A stretch of 64,000 nucleotides of DNA from Bacillus sp. CH30_1T (GCF_008364765.1 NZ_VTUY01000008.1:124001-188000); one strand, 5' to 3'. Shown: positions 9,607 to 18,737, numbered from the stretch's first letter. The notes: a model not told the origin generated them from the sequence alone. Numbers and translations are program-made.

Positions 9607-9637
9607 TGAAGCCATGTGTTTTTACACAATCTATACT
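9607..9637 (+). promoter_or_regulatory. Probable forespore (sigma-G type) promoter of the SASP gene
   Basis: TGAAGC, 18-nt spacer, CTATACT, positioned 20 nt upstream of the SASP start and resembling the sigma-G pattern (TGAATA / CATACTA). Assigned partly because alpha/beta SASP genes are sigma-G genes. Confidence 0.45.
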
Positions 9638-9656
9638 CACAAGGAGGTGAAAACAC

Positions 9657-9860
9657 ATGGCAAACAACAGTTCAAATCAATTAGTAGCTCCAGGAGCTCA
9701 ACAAGCAATCGACCAAATGAAATACGAAATCGCTTCAGAATTCGGAGTTCAACTTGGTCCAGATGCAACAGCACGCGCTAACGGTTCTGTAGGTGGTGAA
9801 ATCACTAAACGTTTAGTTCAAATGGCTGAACAACAAATCGGTGGCGGATACGCAAAATAA
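9657..9860 (+). CDS. sspA: Alpha/beta-type small acid-soluble spore protein
   Basis: 67-aa DNA-binding spore protein that saturates forespore DNA and protects it from UV and heat; it is degraded on germination by the GPR protease. The GPR cleavage region EIASEFGV and the family C-terminal motif [13 protein letters not shown] are present. A very strong AAGGAGGTGA precedes the start and a strong terminator follows. Position after thiI agrees with sspA, but alpha/beta paralogues are nearly identical, so the exact paralogue name is inferred from synteny. Confidence 0.95.
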   Translation: MANNSSNQLVAPGAQQAIDQMKYEIASEFGVQLGPDATARANGSVGGEITKRLVQMAEQQIGGGYAK

Positions 9861-9877
9861 TTAAATATAATGGCTAC

Positions 9878-9908
9878 AAGGAGCGAGATTCTCTCGCTCC
9901 TTTTTAAT
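9878..9908 (+). terminator. SASP gene terminator
   Basis: 11-bp perfect stem AAGGAGCGAGA / TCTCGCTCCTT, 3-nt loop, then a T tract. Confidence 0.92.
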
Positions 9909-9959
9909 TTTTTCTTTTTGGTTCTATTAAAGTCTAATGTTGTTTTTTACTATGATGAA

Positions 9960-10261
9960 AGAGGCTGGAACTAAAAAACCACGATATAAAGACGAACAAT
10001 AGGTAGGTTCTTAATACCGCTAATGATTTCCGTGCAAGACTACGCTTTCCGCGGGTAGCTCGTGAGCCTCCTCGGCAAGCCTGCGGGGTCTCACATAAGC
10101 TACTTTTCCCGCAGGAGTCTTCGTCTTGCACTCCAATCAACCGCTGGAAATAGCTAAAATTCAATGTATCGAAAATAAATAATAGTCCGAATAAATATGC
10201 CTGATAGCAAGCAGATCTGTTCGTGTTTTTCTTAGACTAAAACACTTTTATCCCAGCCTCT
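9960..10261 (-). repeat. GC-rich intergenic repeat element with terminal inverted repeats
   Basis: About 300 bp bounded by AGAGGCTGG (9960-9968) and CCAGCCTCT (10253-10261). The core, read on the minus strand, has ACTCCTGCGGG, GAGACCCC.CAGG, GAGGAGGCTC and CCCGCGGAAAGC in order. This pattern recurs at 10453-10700, 12699-12822 and 13050-13310 and, from general knowledge, in many copies in Bacillaceae genomes. No transposase is present. This copy is inverted relative to the two elements nearest it. Confidence 0.75.
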
Positions 10262-10452
10262 ATATGGTGTTATTCAACTAACGTCCTCAATAATGAAATA
10301 ATTTTTAATGCTTTTATTGTTCTCTGATGATTTTCCGTGAATCACAATGTAATTGATAACGGGTGTAGAATTACCATTAATTCATATTCAATATTATAAA
10401 GGTTGGTTTTATCGATTAAATGCCGTTAAATTTGTTTCTGGGGAAAACTGTC

Positions 10453-10700
10453 AACACATCTAAAATAGGAGCTTTCTGGTGTTTTTCAAAACGTAATTAG
10501 GTAGCCGGAATAAGAAGCACAGAGTGGATTGTAGCGGAAGGCACTTGACTCCTGCGGGCGATAGAGGAAAGGTCGAGACCCCACAGACGGAACGTCGAGG
10601 AGGCTCGACTTCCTCCCCGGGGAAAACTTGTGCCTGGAGCGGAAAGGAACGGTCCATGGTTTCGCACTACAACTCATTCAAAAGATACATTAAGTTTTGT
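10453..10700 (+). repeat. GC-rich intergenic repeat element, copy 1
   Basis: Closely similar to 13050-13310 in the same orientation. Shared blocks include AATAGGAGCTTT, AAGCACAGAGTGGATTGTAG, GAAAGGTCGAGACCCCACAG, GAGGAGGCTCGACTTC and GGAGCGGAAAGGAACGGTCC. Short open frames in it (10460-10715, both strands) are not conserved in reading frame between the copies, so I treat it as non-coding. Confidence 0.8.
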
Positions 10701-10790
10701 AAAGCCGGTAGGTGAGTCCCCGGAGGCTCACCGCCAACACCACGGAAAGCGTGCTTCCTGGTCCTGTAGCGGAAATCAACTATAACTTTC
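10701..10790 (+). repeat. Partial copy of the intergenic repeat family
   Basis: GGTGAGTCCCCGGAGGCTCACC forms a compact palindrome and is followed by CACGGAAAGCGTGC and GTAGCGGAAATCAAC, motifs of the neighbouring elements. The remaining sequence to 11003 is AT-rich and should hold the promoter of the downstream synthetase gene; I see no other feature in it. Confidence 0.55.
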
Positions 10791-11003
10791 TTCTCTAAGA
10801 TAGCTACAAACTTTAAGAAAAGAGCCTTTTTCTTTGCAAGATGATGTTATTTTTTGATCGGATTTTGTAAATCATCCCTGATTTTTGTCCCCTATGTCGA
10901 AATTCCTCATAATTTGTATTGAAGAAAAATATAAACGAATAATTTTAAAAATTTTAATTATTTTGTATAATAGAGAAGAATCGACACACAAGGGGGAGTC
11001 AGA

Positions 11004-12587
11004 ATGAAGAGGGAAGAACTTATTGCACCAGAAAAGTACAATTTAGTAGAGGAAGTAGAGAAGTACGCAAGTGATCAACAGAAACTTGCAATTAAATGGG
11101 AAAATGAAGAGGGAACGAAAGACGAAATCACCTACCGGAAATTATTGAACAATGTAAATAGAATTGGAAACGTTTTCTTGGGTTCGAACCTGGAAAAAGG
11201 CGATGTCATTCTTGTGATGGTTCCCCGTTTAATTGAAGCGTACGCTGTGTACCTTGCTGCTCTTAAATCCGGGCTCGTGGTGATCCCGAGCTCAGAAATG
11301 CTTAGAACGAAGGATCTTGAATACAGAATCGACCACGGTGACGTGAAAGGAATTGTAGCTTACTCTCCATTTGTTGAGCAGTTTGAAAACGTAAGAGGAA
11401 TGGAAAATCTCCAAAAGTTCGTTGTGGGAGACAAACAAGAAGGATGGATTGCGTTAGAGGAAGAGATGAAAACAGCTTCTGAAGAATTATCATTCGCTGA
11501 TACAATGCGTGATGATATGGCGTTCCTTTCTTATACGTCAGGTACGACTGGAAACCCTAAAGGAGTGGTCCATACCCATGGCTGGGCATACGCTCACTTA
11601 AAAACGGCAGCACGTGAATGGCTATCCATTAATGAGGGAGACACGGTTTGGGCTACTGCAGGGCCGGGGTGGCAGAAGTGGATATGGAGTCCTTTCCTGT
11701 CTGTACTGGGATCAGGAGCCACTGGACTTGTGTATCAAGGTAAATTCGACCCTAATAAATATCTTCAATTGCTTCAGGACAATGAAGTCAACGTTCTGTG
11801 TTGCACACCAACAGAGTATCGCCTGATGGCCAAAGTGGATAATCTGGGATCCTATAAACTAAATCAACTACATAGTGCAGTATCGGCGGGAGAGCCTTTA
11901 AACAGGGAAGTCATCGATGCTTTTAAAAGACATTTTAATATAGAAGTCCGTGATGGGTATGGCCAAACGGAAAACACGCTCCTCGTCGGCATCATGAAAG
12001 GCATGGAGCTGAAACCGGGCTCAATGGGGAAACCGACTCCCGGCAACAGAGTCGAGATCATCAACGAGGAAGGGTATCCAAGTGAAGTCGGAGAAGTTGG
12101 GGATATCGCGGTTCATGTAGAAACACCTGCTCTATTCAAAAATTATTATAAAGATCCCGAGCGTACGGCGATGCAATTCAGAGGGGATTACTACATTACA
12201 GGTGATAAAGCGAAAAAGGATGATGATGGCTACTTCTGGTTTGAAGGGCGTGGAGACGATATCATCATCAGCTCCGGATATACCATCGGGCCATTCGAAG
12301 TGGAAGATGCCTTAGTCAAGCACCCATCGGTACAAGAATGTGCCGTTGTAGGAAGTCCTGATGAAGTAAGGGGACTGATCGTGAAAGCCTTTGTCGTACT
12401 TCGAAATGATGTGAATCAAGAGGATCCCGAATTGATTCCTGCCCTTCAGCAGCATGTTAAAGACTTAACGGCACCATACAAATACCCGCGTAAGATTGAA
12501 TTTGTGAAAGAATTACCGAAAACAACTTCAGGAAAGATTAGAAGAATCGAGCTGAGACAAAAAGAAATGAATTCAGTTAAAAACTAA
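11004..12587 (+). CDS. mbcS: AMP-forming acyl-CoA synthetase (MbcS/YtcI-like)
   Basis: 527-aa ANL-superfamily ligase that activates a short or branched carboxylic acid to its acyl-CoA through an acyl-AMP. Visible motifs: P-loop-like SYTSGTTGNPKGVVHTH (about residues 174-190), the YGQTE motif near 320, the adenylation hinge with GRGDDIIISSGY, and the C-terminal catalytic lysine in TTSGKIRR. Size and position before ytcJ match B. subtilis ytcI (mbcS), reported to act on methylbutanoate-type acids. Substrate is inferred from orthology. ATG at 11004 follows AAGGGGGAG. Confidence 0.82.
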   Translation: MKREELIAPEKYNLVEEVEKYASDQQKLAIKWENEEGTKDEITYRKLLNNVNRIGNVFLGSNLEKGDVILVMVPRLIEAYAVYLAALKSGLVVIPSSEMLRTKDLEYRIDHGDVKGIVAYSPFVEQFENVRGMENLQKFVVGDKQEGWIALEEEMKTASEELSFADTMRDDMAFLSYTSGTTGNPKGVVHTHGWAYAHLKTAAREWLSINEGDTVWATAGPGWQKWIWSPFLSVLGSGATGLVYQGKFDPNKYLQLLQDNEVNVLCCTPTEYRLMAKVDNLGSYKLNQLHSAVSAGEPLNREVIDAFKRHFNIEVRDGYGQTENTLLVGIMKGMELKPGSMGKPTPGNRVEIINEEGYPSEVGEVGDIAVHVETPALFKNYYKDPERTAMQFRGDYYITGDKAKKDDDGYFWFEGRGDDIIISSGYTIGPFEVEDALVKHPSVQECAVVGSPDEVRGLIVKAFVVLRNDVNQEDPELIPALQQHVKDLTAPYKYPRKIEFVKELPKTTSGKIRRIELRQKEMNSVKN

Positions 12588-12593
12588 TCAGGG

Positions 12594-12623
12594 ATAGGGA
12601 GCCGTTAGGGCTCTCTATTTTTA
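12594..12623 (+). terminator. Terminator of the acyl-CoA synthetase gene
   Basis: 10-bp stem ATAGGGAGCC / GGCTCTCTAT (one G-U pair) followed by a T tract. Confidence 0.8.
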
Positions 12624-12698
12624 TGAAGAGCTCATTTAGCAAAGAGTGTTGTCTATTAACATAAGGTCTGCTTGAGCTCTGTCAATCAGTATGTGTTA

Positions 12699-12822
12699 GA
12701 TGGTGAGGGGAACTGCTCCGCTAAGCTAGCGTTCGGCCAAGCCTCTTCAGCTTAGCCGAAGCCGAACGGGGCTCGGCACAACCATACTTCCGCAGGAGTC
12801 TACGAAGTTCTCATCACCATAT
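12699..12822 (-). repeat. Intergenic repeat element, short variant with inverted ends
   Basis: Ends ATGGTGAGGGGAACT and AGTTCTCATCACCAT are imperfect inverted repeats. The interior contains CTAAGCTAGCGTTCGG and TTAGCCGAAGCCGAAC and the family motif CCGCAGGAGTCTACG, so it belongs to the same superfamily as 9960-10261, with a different core. No gene within 12624-13049. Confidence 0.65.
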
Positions 12823-13049
12823 AAAAAAATTGTGACAGAGTTTAAAGGTCATAAGAAAGACAAACTAAATAATTTAACTTTTTGGTTTTTAATTTAAAAC
12901 AGTCGTAAACTCAGCCCAAATCCGATTGAAATAGAGGTGAATATGACTAAGAATGAACAACACGCTTTTGGTAGATTTCGTTTTCAACTATACCATCATA
13001 GTAAGGATACCTGTCTCGGATTACCCTTTGAGTTAAATGATACAAACGC

Positions 13050-13310
13050 TCAACATATTTACAATAGGAGCTTTTGGTGTTTGTTTATCCGTCATTAGGC
13101 AGTAAGAATATGAAGCACAGAGTGGATTGTAGCGGAAGGCACTTGACTCCTGCGGGAAATAGAGGAAAGGTCGAGACCCCACAGGGCAAAGCTCGAGGAG
13201 GCTCGACTTCTTCCCCAGGGAATCTTGTGCTTGGAGCGGAAAGGAACGGTCCATGTTTTCACACTACCACTCATCTAAAGCAGAAATTCACTTTTGGGAA
13301 GTTATGCAAA
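13050..13310 (+). repeat. GC-rich intergenic repeat element, copy 2
   Basis: Direct copy of 10453-10700 (see there), with scattered point differences and small indels. It ends about 110 bp before the ytcJ start; 13311-13419 must contain the ytcJ promoter. Confidence 0.8.
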
Positions 13311-13419
13311 GCCACAATGTTTACGAAAAGAGCCATGAAAAAGCTTTCTCTTTCAGATTCCTCCTATAATATGGTACATTTGAAAAACAGAATTTTTTTA
13401 TAAAGAAGGGATAAACATC

Positions 13420-15021
13420 ATGGGCACTTTATGGAAAAACGGAATCATTTACACAATGCAAGAGGAAGGACATCACGTTGAAGCGGTCTACACGGAAGAT
13501 GGGGTCATCAAAGGGATCGGCTCATCTGACGACCTCGTGAAGAATGATCAATTCACGATAGAGTCTGAAGTAGATCTTCAGCAAAAAGTGATGTTTCCCG
13601 GATTTGTCGATAGTCACATGCACCTGATCGGTCATGGAGAAACGTTAATGAGGCTCGACCTTTCTAGTATGAATAGTAAGCAGGAAGTATTAGAGGCAAT
13701 AAAAGAAAAAGCAAAGGGCCTTGAGAAAGGTGAATGGGTTATTGGCGAAGGCTGGAACGAAAACCTCTGGAGTGATGCGGCGGTTTTAACCAAGCGGGAA
13801 ATTGATGAAGTCGTACCGGATCATCCTGTACTCCTGAAACGCATTTGCCGTCATGCCATGGTGGTTAATTCCCTCGCTTTAAAAAATGCAGGCATCGATG
13901 AGGGGACTCCCCACCCTTCTGGAGGATTGATTGAGAGGGATGAGGCTGGTGCATTAAACGGATTGTTAAAGGATAAGGCTCAGGATCTGATGATCGATGC
14001 ATTACCGGCCATCTCCTCAGAGTATCTGGTAGGTGCCCTGACAAAAGGAATCGAAAGCTGCTGGGAGCACGGACTGGTTGGTGGTCATACTGAAGATTTA
14101 AGCTACTATGGAAACTTTAAGAGAACGTATGATGCATTTGTAAAAACGATCACCGAAGGCAAGAAAAAATTCAGGGCTCATCTATTGGTTCATCATGAAG
14201 TGATTGAAGATTGGAAGGCAGATGGTCACTATTTCCTCAGCGGCAATCCATTTATTGAATTCGGTGCAATGAAGATCTTTGCTGATGGGGCTTTAGGCGG
14301 AAGGACTGCTCTATTAAGCTATCCATATGCCGATGATCCAAGCACGACCGGAGTCAGCATCCATACAAACGAAAAACTTCTTGAACTTGTGAAGAAGGCT
14401 AGAAAGTATGATCTTCCGATTGCCGTTCATACGATTGGTGATCAGGCTTTTGAAAATGTACTCGATAGCATCATGAAAGTGCCATCTCACTATGGAAGAC
14501 GGGATCGACTCATTCATGCCCAAATCCTGCGTAAAGAGCTGATCGAGAAGATAAAGGATCTTCCGTTAATTCTTGATATTCAACCAAGGTTTGTTGCGTC
14601 AGATTTTCCTTGGGTAGTTGAGAGACTTGGAGAGGAAAACATGCAGTATAACTATGCGTGGAAAACACTGCTGGAAGAAGGCATTCCATGTGCGGGTGGA
14701 TCTGATGCGCCAATCGAGCCGATTAATCCGCTTTGGGGGATTCATGCGGCGGTTACGAGAACGAATCCATTGGATCCTGACAAAACAGAGTATCGTCCCA
14801 AAGAAAAACTTTCGATGTATGAAGCCCTCTCCCTATTTACAAAGGGAAGTGCCTATGCCTGTCACCATGAAAGTGATAGAGGGCAGATACGTGAAGGATA
14901 TACGGCGGACTTTACCGTTTTAGACATCGATCCGTTCAAAGTGGATGCCGATCAATTGTTAAACAAAGTAGTAGATATGACGGTTGTAGACGAAACCGTC
15001 GTTTATAAAAAAAATAAATAA
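13420..15021 (+). CDS. ytcJ: Metal-dependent amidohydrolase YtcJ
   Basis: 533-aa amidohydrolase-3 family enzyme related to N-substituted formamide deformylases; its natural substrate is not known. Metal-ligand motifs: DSHMHLIGHG near residue 64, HTIGDQAFENV near 340, and the acidic end motif GGSDAPIEPI near 427. Cytoplasmic; no signal peptide. The start is ATG 13420 with GAAGGGA upstream. It follows the acyl-CoA synthetase as in B. subtilis. Confidence 0.88.
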   Translation: MGTLWKNGIIYTMQEEGHHVEAVYTEDGVIKGIGSSDDLVKNDQFTIESEVDLQQKVMFPGFVDSHMHLIGHGETLMRLDLSSMNSKQEVLEAIKEKAKGLEKGEWVIGEGWNENLWSDAAVLTKREIDEVVPDHPVLLKRICRHAMVVNSLALKNAGIDEGTPHPSGGLIERDEAGALNGLLKDKAQDLMIDALPAISSEYLVGALTKGIESCWEHGLVGGHTEDLSYYGNFKRTYDAFVKTITEGKKKFRAHLLVHHEVIEDWKADGHYFLSGNPFIEFGAMKIFADGALGGRTALLSYPYADDPSTTGVSIHTNEKLLELVKKARKYDLPIAVHTIGDQAFENVLDSIMKVPSHYGRRDRLIHAQILRKELIEKIKDLPLILDIQPRFVASDFPWVVERLGEENMQYNYAWKTLLEEGIPCAGGSDAPIEPINPLWGIHAAVTRTNPLDPDKTEYRPKEKLSMYEALSLFTKGSAYACHHESDRGQIREGYTADFTVLDIDPFKVDADQLLNKVVDMTVVDETVVYKKNK

Positions 15022-15025
15022 TCAT

Positions 15026-15053
15026 TGCCCCCAAAACTTTTCATGGATATAAT
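15026..15053 (+). promoter_or_regulatory. Candidate sigma-A promoter of rarD
   Basis: TTGCCC, 16-nt spacer, TATAAT, giving a start near 15060. It overlaps the left arm of the hairpin described for 15028-15087. Confidence 0.5.
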
Positions 15054-15087
15054 GGAGATATTTCGGAAATAGAAATAGTTTTGGGGG
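15028..15087 (+). promoter_or_regulatory. Inverted repeat that covers the rarD ribosome site
   Basis: CCCCCAAAACT at 15028-15038 is a perfect complement of AGTTTTGGGGG at 15077-15087, and the right arm contains the GGGGGTG Shine-Dalgarno of rarD. In read-through RNA from ytcJ the site would be base-paired; RNA from the local promoter would lack the left arm. Confidence 0.5.
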
Positions 15088-15094
15088 TGTTTTT

Positions 15095-16012
15095 ATGAAG
15101 CAGAATGATCAAGCTGGAATCATCTACACAGCTTTTTCATATTTTTTATGGGGGATTCTCCCGATCTATTGGAAATGGTTAAATCATGTTTCCGCTTATG
15201 AGATTCTCGCTAACCGCATTTTTTGGTCCTTTTGGTTTATGCTCTTATTTTTATTCGTAAGTAAACGCTGGAAGGACTTTCACGTATATTTAAAAACATC
15301 TTTAACGAAAAAGAAGCAGCTGTTTGCATTACTACTTGCTTCTTTATTGATCAGTACGAACTGGTTTATTTATATATGGGCCGTGAATACAAATCAAATG
15401 GTGGAAGCGAGCCTTGGGTATTATATTAATCCCCTGGTGAGCGTATTGTTAGGGGTATTTATCCTGAAGGAAAGCTTGTCAAAAGCTCAAATGGTCTCAT
15501 TTGGATTGGCGGCGGTCGGGGTTCTGATTTTAACGATTTCCTACGGTGACTTCCCATGGATCGCTATCGGTCTTGCATTCTCTTTCGGGTTATACGGATT
15601 AGCCAAAAAGCTCATCCAAGTCGAATCATCCATCGGCCTGACCCTGGAAACCATGACCATCGCACCGCTATCACTGCTCTACCTGGGCTATATGTACAAT
15701 GAAGGTTCCCTGTCTTTATTCCATGTATCGTCAGGGACGGACCTCTTATTGATGGGTGCCGGGGCAGTAACCGCCATACCATTATTGTTCTTTTCAAAGG
15801 GTGCTCAACAAATCCCGCTTTATATGGTCGGATTCCTGCAATACATTGCACCGACCCTCACGTTGATACTCGGCATATGGGTCTATAACGAATCATTCTC
15901 ATTCACCCATCTCATCTCGTTTATGTTCATATGGCTCGCATTAACGATTTTCACAGCTTCAAGAGTGCAGTATGCCAGAAAGCGAAGACGGGAAGCGAGA
16001 TTGTCCGCTTGA
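15095..16012 (+). CDS. rarD: RarD-type EamA-family transporter
   Basis: 305-aa inner-membrane protein with about 10 hydrophobic helices arranged as two EamA repeats. The N-terminal part GIIYTAFSYFLWGILPIYWK and the segment SYFLWGxLPxYWK are typical of the RarD subfamily of the drug/metabolite transporter superfamily. Substrate unknown. The C-terminus is basic (YARKRRREAR). A strong terminator follows. Confidence 0.9.
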   Translation: MKQNDQAGIIYTAFSYFLWGILPIYWKWLNHVSAYEILANRIFWSFWFMLLFLFVSKRWKDFHVYLKTSLTKKKQLFALLLASLLISTNWFIYIWAVNTNQMVEASLGYYINPLVSVLLGVFILKESLSKAQMVSFGLAAVGVLILTISYGDFPWIAIGLAFSFGLYGLAKKLIQVESSIGLTLETMTIAPLSLLYLGYMYNEGSLSLFHVSSGTDLLLMGAGAVTAIPLLFFSKGAQQIPLYMVGFLQYIAPTLTLILGIWVYNESFSFTHLISFMFIWLALTIFTASRVQYARKRRREARLSA

Positions 16013-16021
16013 TAAAATGCG

Positions 16022-16051
16022 AAACGCTCCAGCATGTGCTGGAGCGTTTTT
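16022..16051 (+). terminator. rarD terminator
   Basis: 13-bp perfect stem AAACGCTCCAGCA / TGCTGGAGCGTTT with a 2-nt loop (TG) and T tract. Confidence 0.92.
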
Positions 16052-16072
16052 GTATAGGGACGGACCTTGGTT

Positions 16073-16185
16073 TTGTTCACAATTTGGCGCAACAAACGGT
16101 GAAAGTGGCACAAGTTTGGTTGAAAGTGGCGCAAGTTTACCCGTAAGTGGCACAAGTTAGCCTGGTTTTGGCACAACAGAGGTGT
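16073..16185. repeat. Helically phased 21-bp repeat array (array B)
   Basis: TGGCRCAA starts at 16085, 16106, 16127, 16148 and 16169: five units with an exact 21-bp period. It lies between the convergent genes rarD and ppnK, after the rarD terminator. The first unit and its flank (TTCACAATTTGGCGCAACAA) are almost identical to the first unit of array A at 1130. Between units only the core AAAGTGGCRCAA is held; the remainder has diverged. Confidence 0.85.
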
Positions 16186-16212
16186 TCTGATCCCATTCAA
16201 AACCCCATTATT

Positions 16213-17013
16213 TTATAAAAACGATCGCTTCACTTTCTCCCAGAACGAATTATCCTTTAATTTTACCGTTTTAATGATGTTATCGCTTAACTTCGCTTCG
16301 ACTTTTTTTACGTGTTGAATACTTAGAGCCTCATTGTCCATCCCCATTGCAGGGTAGTCATTACCGTCCTGAACAATTTTAAGAACCAAGCTGCGCTTAC
16401 CGCTTAGAATGAAGGAAGACCCAAGCGTACGGTAGCGGTTATTATTCAAGGACGCCATCTCACTTACTTGAATACAAGGCAGCATCGGATCCACGACTGC
16501 TCCGCTGACCGATTTATTATAAGCGGTACTTCCTGTAGGCGTCGCAATGATCATCCCATCTCCCCGGAACGTTTCGAAATGATTATCATCGATGAATACG
16601 TCCATGACGAAGGTTTTGATGATGCCGGAGCGGATGCTGAATTCATTCAGGCAATGGAAGGAGGTTTGGTTATCGACTGTAATTTCAATGGCCGGATATT
16701 TGCGTACCTCGATTTGCTCGGTTGTCATCGCTTCAATCATTTTGGATGTGTCATCAATATGAAAGTCACAATACATACTCAGAGTACCACCTGTTGAAAC
16801 ACCTGCATACAAGCAATCCTGTCTGAAGCCGGTTTGGCGCACGGCTTGAAGAAACGTTCCATCCCCTCCGATACTGACGATGATATTCGCTGTCTTTGGA
16901 GAATCAACAATGTTGAAATCATAACGGTTGGCAAGCTCGTATAATCGGTCCAGCTTTGCCTGCATCCCTTCTTCATGTAAGGCATAGAAATAAATATTTC
17001 GACGGTTATTCAT
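16213..17013 (-). CDS. ppnK: NAD kinase 2 (PpnK2/YtdI-like)
   Basis: 266-aa ATP-NAD kinase that makes NADP. The diacylglycerol/NAD kinase motif SIGGDGTFLQAVR (near residue 50), the NAD-binding LNEFSIRSG and the glycine-rich TPTGSTAYNKS are all present. ATG 17013 follows AGGAGGT. The location next to sppA matches the second NAD kinase (ytdI, nadK2) of B. subtilis rather than the main paralogue. Confidence 0.93.
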   Translation of the reverse strand: MNNRRNIYFYALHEEGMQAKLDRLYELANRYDFNIVDSPKTANIIVSIGGDGTFLQAVRQTGFRQDCLYAGVSTGGTLSMYCDFHIDDTSKMIEAMTTEQIEVRKYPAIEITVDNQTSFHCLNEFSIRSGIIKTFVMDVFIDDNHFETFRGDGMIIATPTGSTAYNKSVSGAVVDPMLPCIQVSEMASLNNNRYRTLGSSFILSGKRSLVLKIVQDGNDYPAMGMDNEALSIQHVKKVEAKLSDNIIKTVKLKDNSFWEKVKRSFL

Positions 17014-17169
17014 CGTATGTACCTCCTGAAATAAAAAATAAGATAATTTTTCCCATTTCCATGAATTTTTGCTAGAATCTAACTTAGTGAATATTCTATC
17101 ATGTTTTCACATGAGAATGATATTCATATCCTTACATAAGATAGGGTAAACAAGGGAGGAATATACAAG

Positions 17170-18180
17170 ATGAATGCAAAAAGATGGACGGCATTAGGTA
17201 TTGCTGTTGGGTTATTCTTTGTTTCTGTCGTAGTCAATTTCGCTACATCTGCAGCGACGGGTGACTTTAATAAAGCATTTGAAGACATGCTTGGCGCAAC
17301 AGATAATCCTTTTTCAGAAGAAGTGATTGATGAGGGGAATGCCCAGAAACGAATCGCTGTTTTAGAAGTAGAGGGTGTTATTCAGGATACTGGCGGCGCT
17401 AATTCTCTATTTGAAAGCCCGGGATACAACCATGAACTCTTTATGGATAAGCTGGATGCGGTTCAAAAAGATAAATCTGTCAAAGGGATTATTTTAAAAG
17501 TGAATTCCCCAGGTGGCGGCGTAGTGGAGAGTGCTCAGATCCATTCAAAGCTTGTAGAAATCATGGATAAAGCGAAGAAGCCGATTTATGTATCAATGGG
17601 GGGCACTGCAGCTTCAGGAGGTTACTACATATCTGCACCGGCTACAAAAATATTCGCCAGCAAAGAAACACTGACCGGTTCACTGGGTGTGATCATGCAA
17701 AGCATCAACTACTCAGAATTAGCGGAAAAGTATGGAGTCGATTTCGTGACTATCAAGAGCGGACCATACAAAGACATCATGAGCCCAACACGTGAAATGA
17801 CGGAAGAAGAGAGAAAGATTCTTCAATCCATGATCGATAATTCCTATGAAGGCTTCGTCGATGTTATTGCTAGTGGCCGAGATTTGTCAGAAGCAGAGGT
17901 CAAGAAAATTGCAGACGGAAGAGTATATGATGGAATCCAGGCCAAAGAAGTCAATCTAATTGACGAATTCGGCTATGAAGAGGACACCATTGATGCTATG
18001 AAAAAAGATTATAAGTTAAAAGATGCTCAAGTATTTGAATATACTGCAGGCGATCCTTTCTCAGAATTCTTCAGTATGGGTGCAAAGAAAATGATAGGGC
18101 AGGACATGGAAGCAGCGGCATTAATGAAGCTGCTATCTAAACCAAATTCTCCACGATTAATGTATCTTTACTCTGAATAA
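17170..18180 (+). CDS. sppA: Signal peptide peptidase SppA
   Basis: 336-aa membrane-anchored serine protease of the S49 family. An N-terminal hydrophobic anchor (about residues 7-30) leads to the protease domain. The nucleophile is the Ser in GGTAASGGYYIS (near residue 147) and the general-base Lys is in TIKSGPYKDI (near 199). It degrades leftover signal peptides, and the B. subtilis homologue is linked to resistance to membrane-active peptides. It is followed within 14 bp by yteJ, with which it forms an operon. Confidence 0.94.
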   Translation: MNAKRWTALGIAVGLFFVSVVVNFATSAATGDFNKAFEDMLGATDNPFSEEVIDEGNAQKRIAVLEVEGVIQDTGGANSLFESPGYNHELFMDKLDAVQKDKSVKGIILKVNSPGGGVVESAQIHSKLVEIMDKAKKPIYVSMGGTAASGGYYISAPATKIFASKETLTGSLGVIMQSINYSELAEKYGVDFVTIKSGPYKDIMSPTREMTEEERKILQSMIDNSYEGFVDVIASGRDLSEAEVKKIADGRVYDGIQAKEVNLIDEFGYEEDTIDAMKKDYKLKDAQVFEYTAGDPFSEFFSMGAKKMIGQDMEAAALMKLLSKPNSPRLMYLYSE

Positions 18181-18194
18181 GGAAGGTGAATGAA

Positions 18195-18737
18195 GTGAGT
18201 GACACACAAGATCGTTCTGTACTACATGATGAAGAGCAGGAGCGGATCGAAATCGATTCCCCTTCTCCTGATCAATCAAGGCTCATGAACCACGATGGAT
18301 ATTACTTAGCAGGATTTTGGATAAGATTTTGGGCATACTTAGTTGACCTTATCGTAATTGGCAGCATTACACGATTAGTAGTGAATCCAGTCTTTAAACT
18401 ATTGGATATTTCACTTTCAGAAGGCTCCATGTTTGCGCCGATTTCGATATTAACGAGTATCGTCTTTTATGGATACTTCGTCTTGATGACCAAATACTTC
18501 AGCCAAACGATCGGTAAAATGGTGTTCGGCATTAAGGTAATCGATTTAAAAGGAAGAAAGCCATCGTGGGGAACGATTATATTTAGAGAGCTGATCGGTC
18601 GATTTATCTCTACCACGATCTTTATTCTCTACGTGGTTGTAGCCTTTACGAATAAAAAACAAGGAATACATGATTTGTTCGCCGATACGGCGGTGGTTCA
18701 GGAAAAGAAGCAGCTGGAGTTTAAGCCTGCACTTTAA
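18195..18737 (+). CDS. yteJ: RDD-family membrane protein YteJ
   Basis: 180-aa protein with an acidic N-terminal tail (about 40 residues) and an RDD domain of three hydrophobic segments: GFWIRFWAYLVDLIVIG, ISILTSIVFYGYFVLM and FISTTIFILYVVVAF, followed by HDLFADT, the typical RDD end. In B. subtilis YteJ modulates SppA and lies downstream of it, as here. I chose GTG 18195 because the Shine-Dalgarno GGAAGGTG is 7 nt upstream; the in-frame GTG at 18186 abuts it. Confidence 0.85.
   Translation: MSDTQDRSVLHDEEQERIEIDSPSPDQSRLMNHDGYYLAGFWIRFWAYLVDLIVIGSITRLVVNPVFKLLDISLSEGSMFAPISILTSIVFYGYFVLMTKYFSQTIGKMVFGIKVIDLKGRKPSWGTIIFRELIGRFISTTIFILYVVVAFTNKKQGIHDLFADTAVVQEKKQLEFKPAL

Noticed and set aside
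10460..10715. Several overlapping short open frames on both strands
   Set aside because: Located in the GC-rich repeat; low stop density is due to base composition.
9960..13310. Insertion sequence or prophage
   Set aside because: No transposase, integrase or phage gene is present; only non-coding repeats.
13074..13403. 109-codon open frame upstream of ytcJ
   Set aside because: It lies in a GC-rich repeat element whose other copy (10453-10700) does not keep the frame; no ribosome site.
15883..16200. Minus-strand frame with LCHF-type repeats near rarD
   Set aside because: Same explanation as at 1029-1265; it also overlaps the rarD coding end and terminator.
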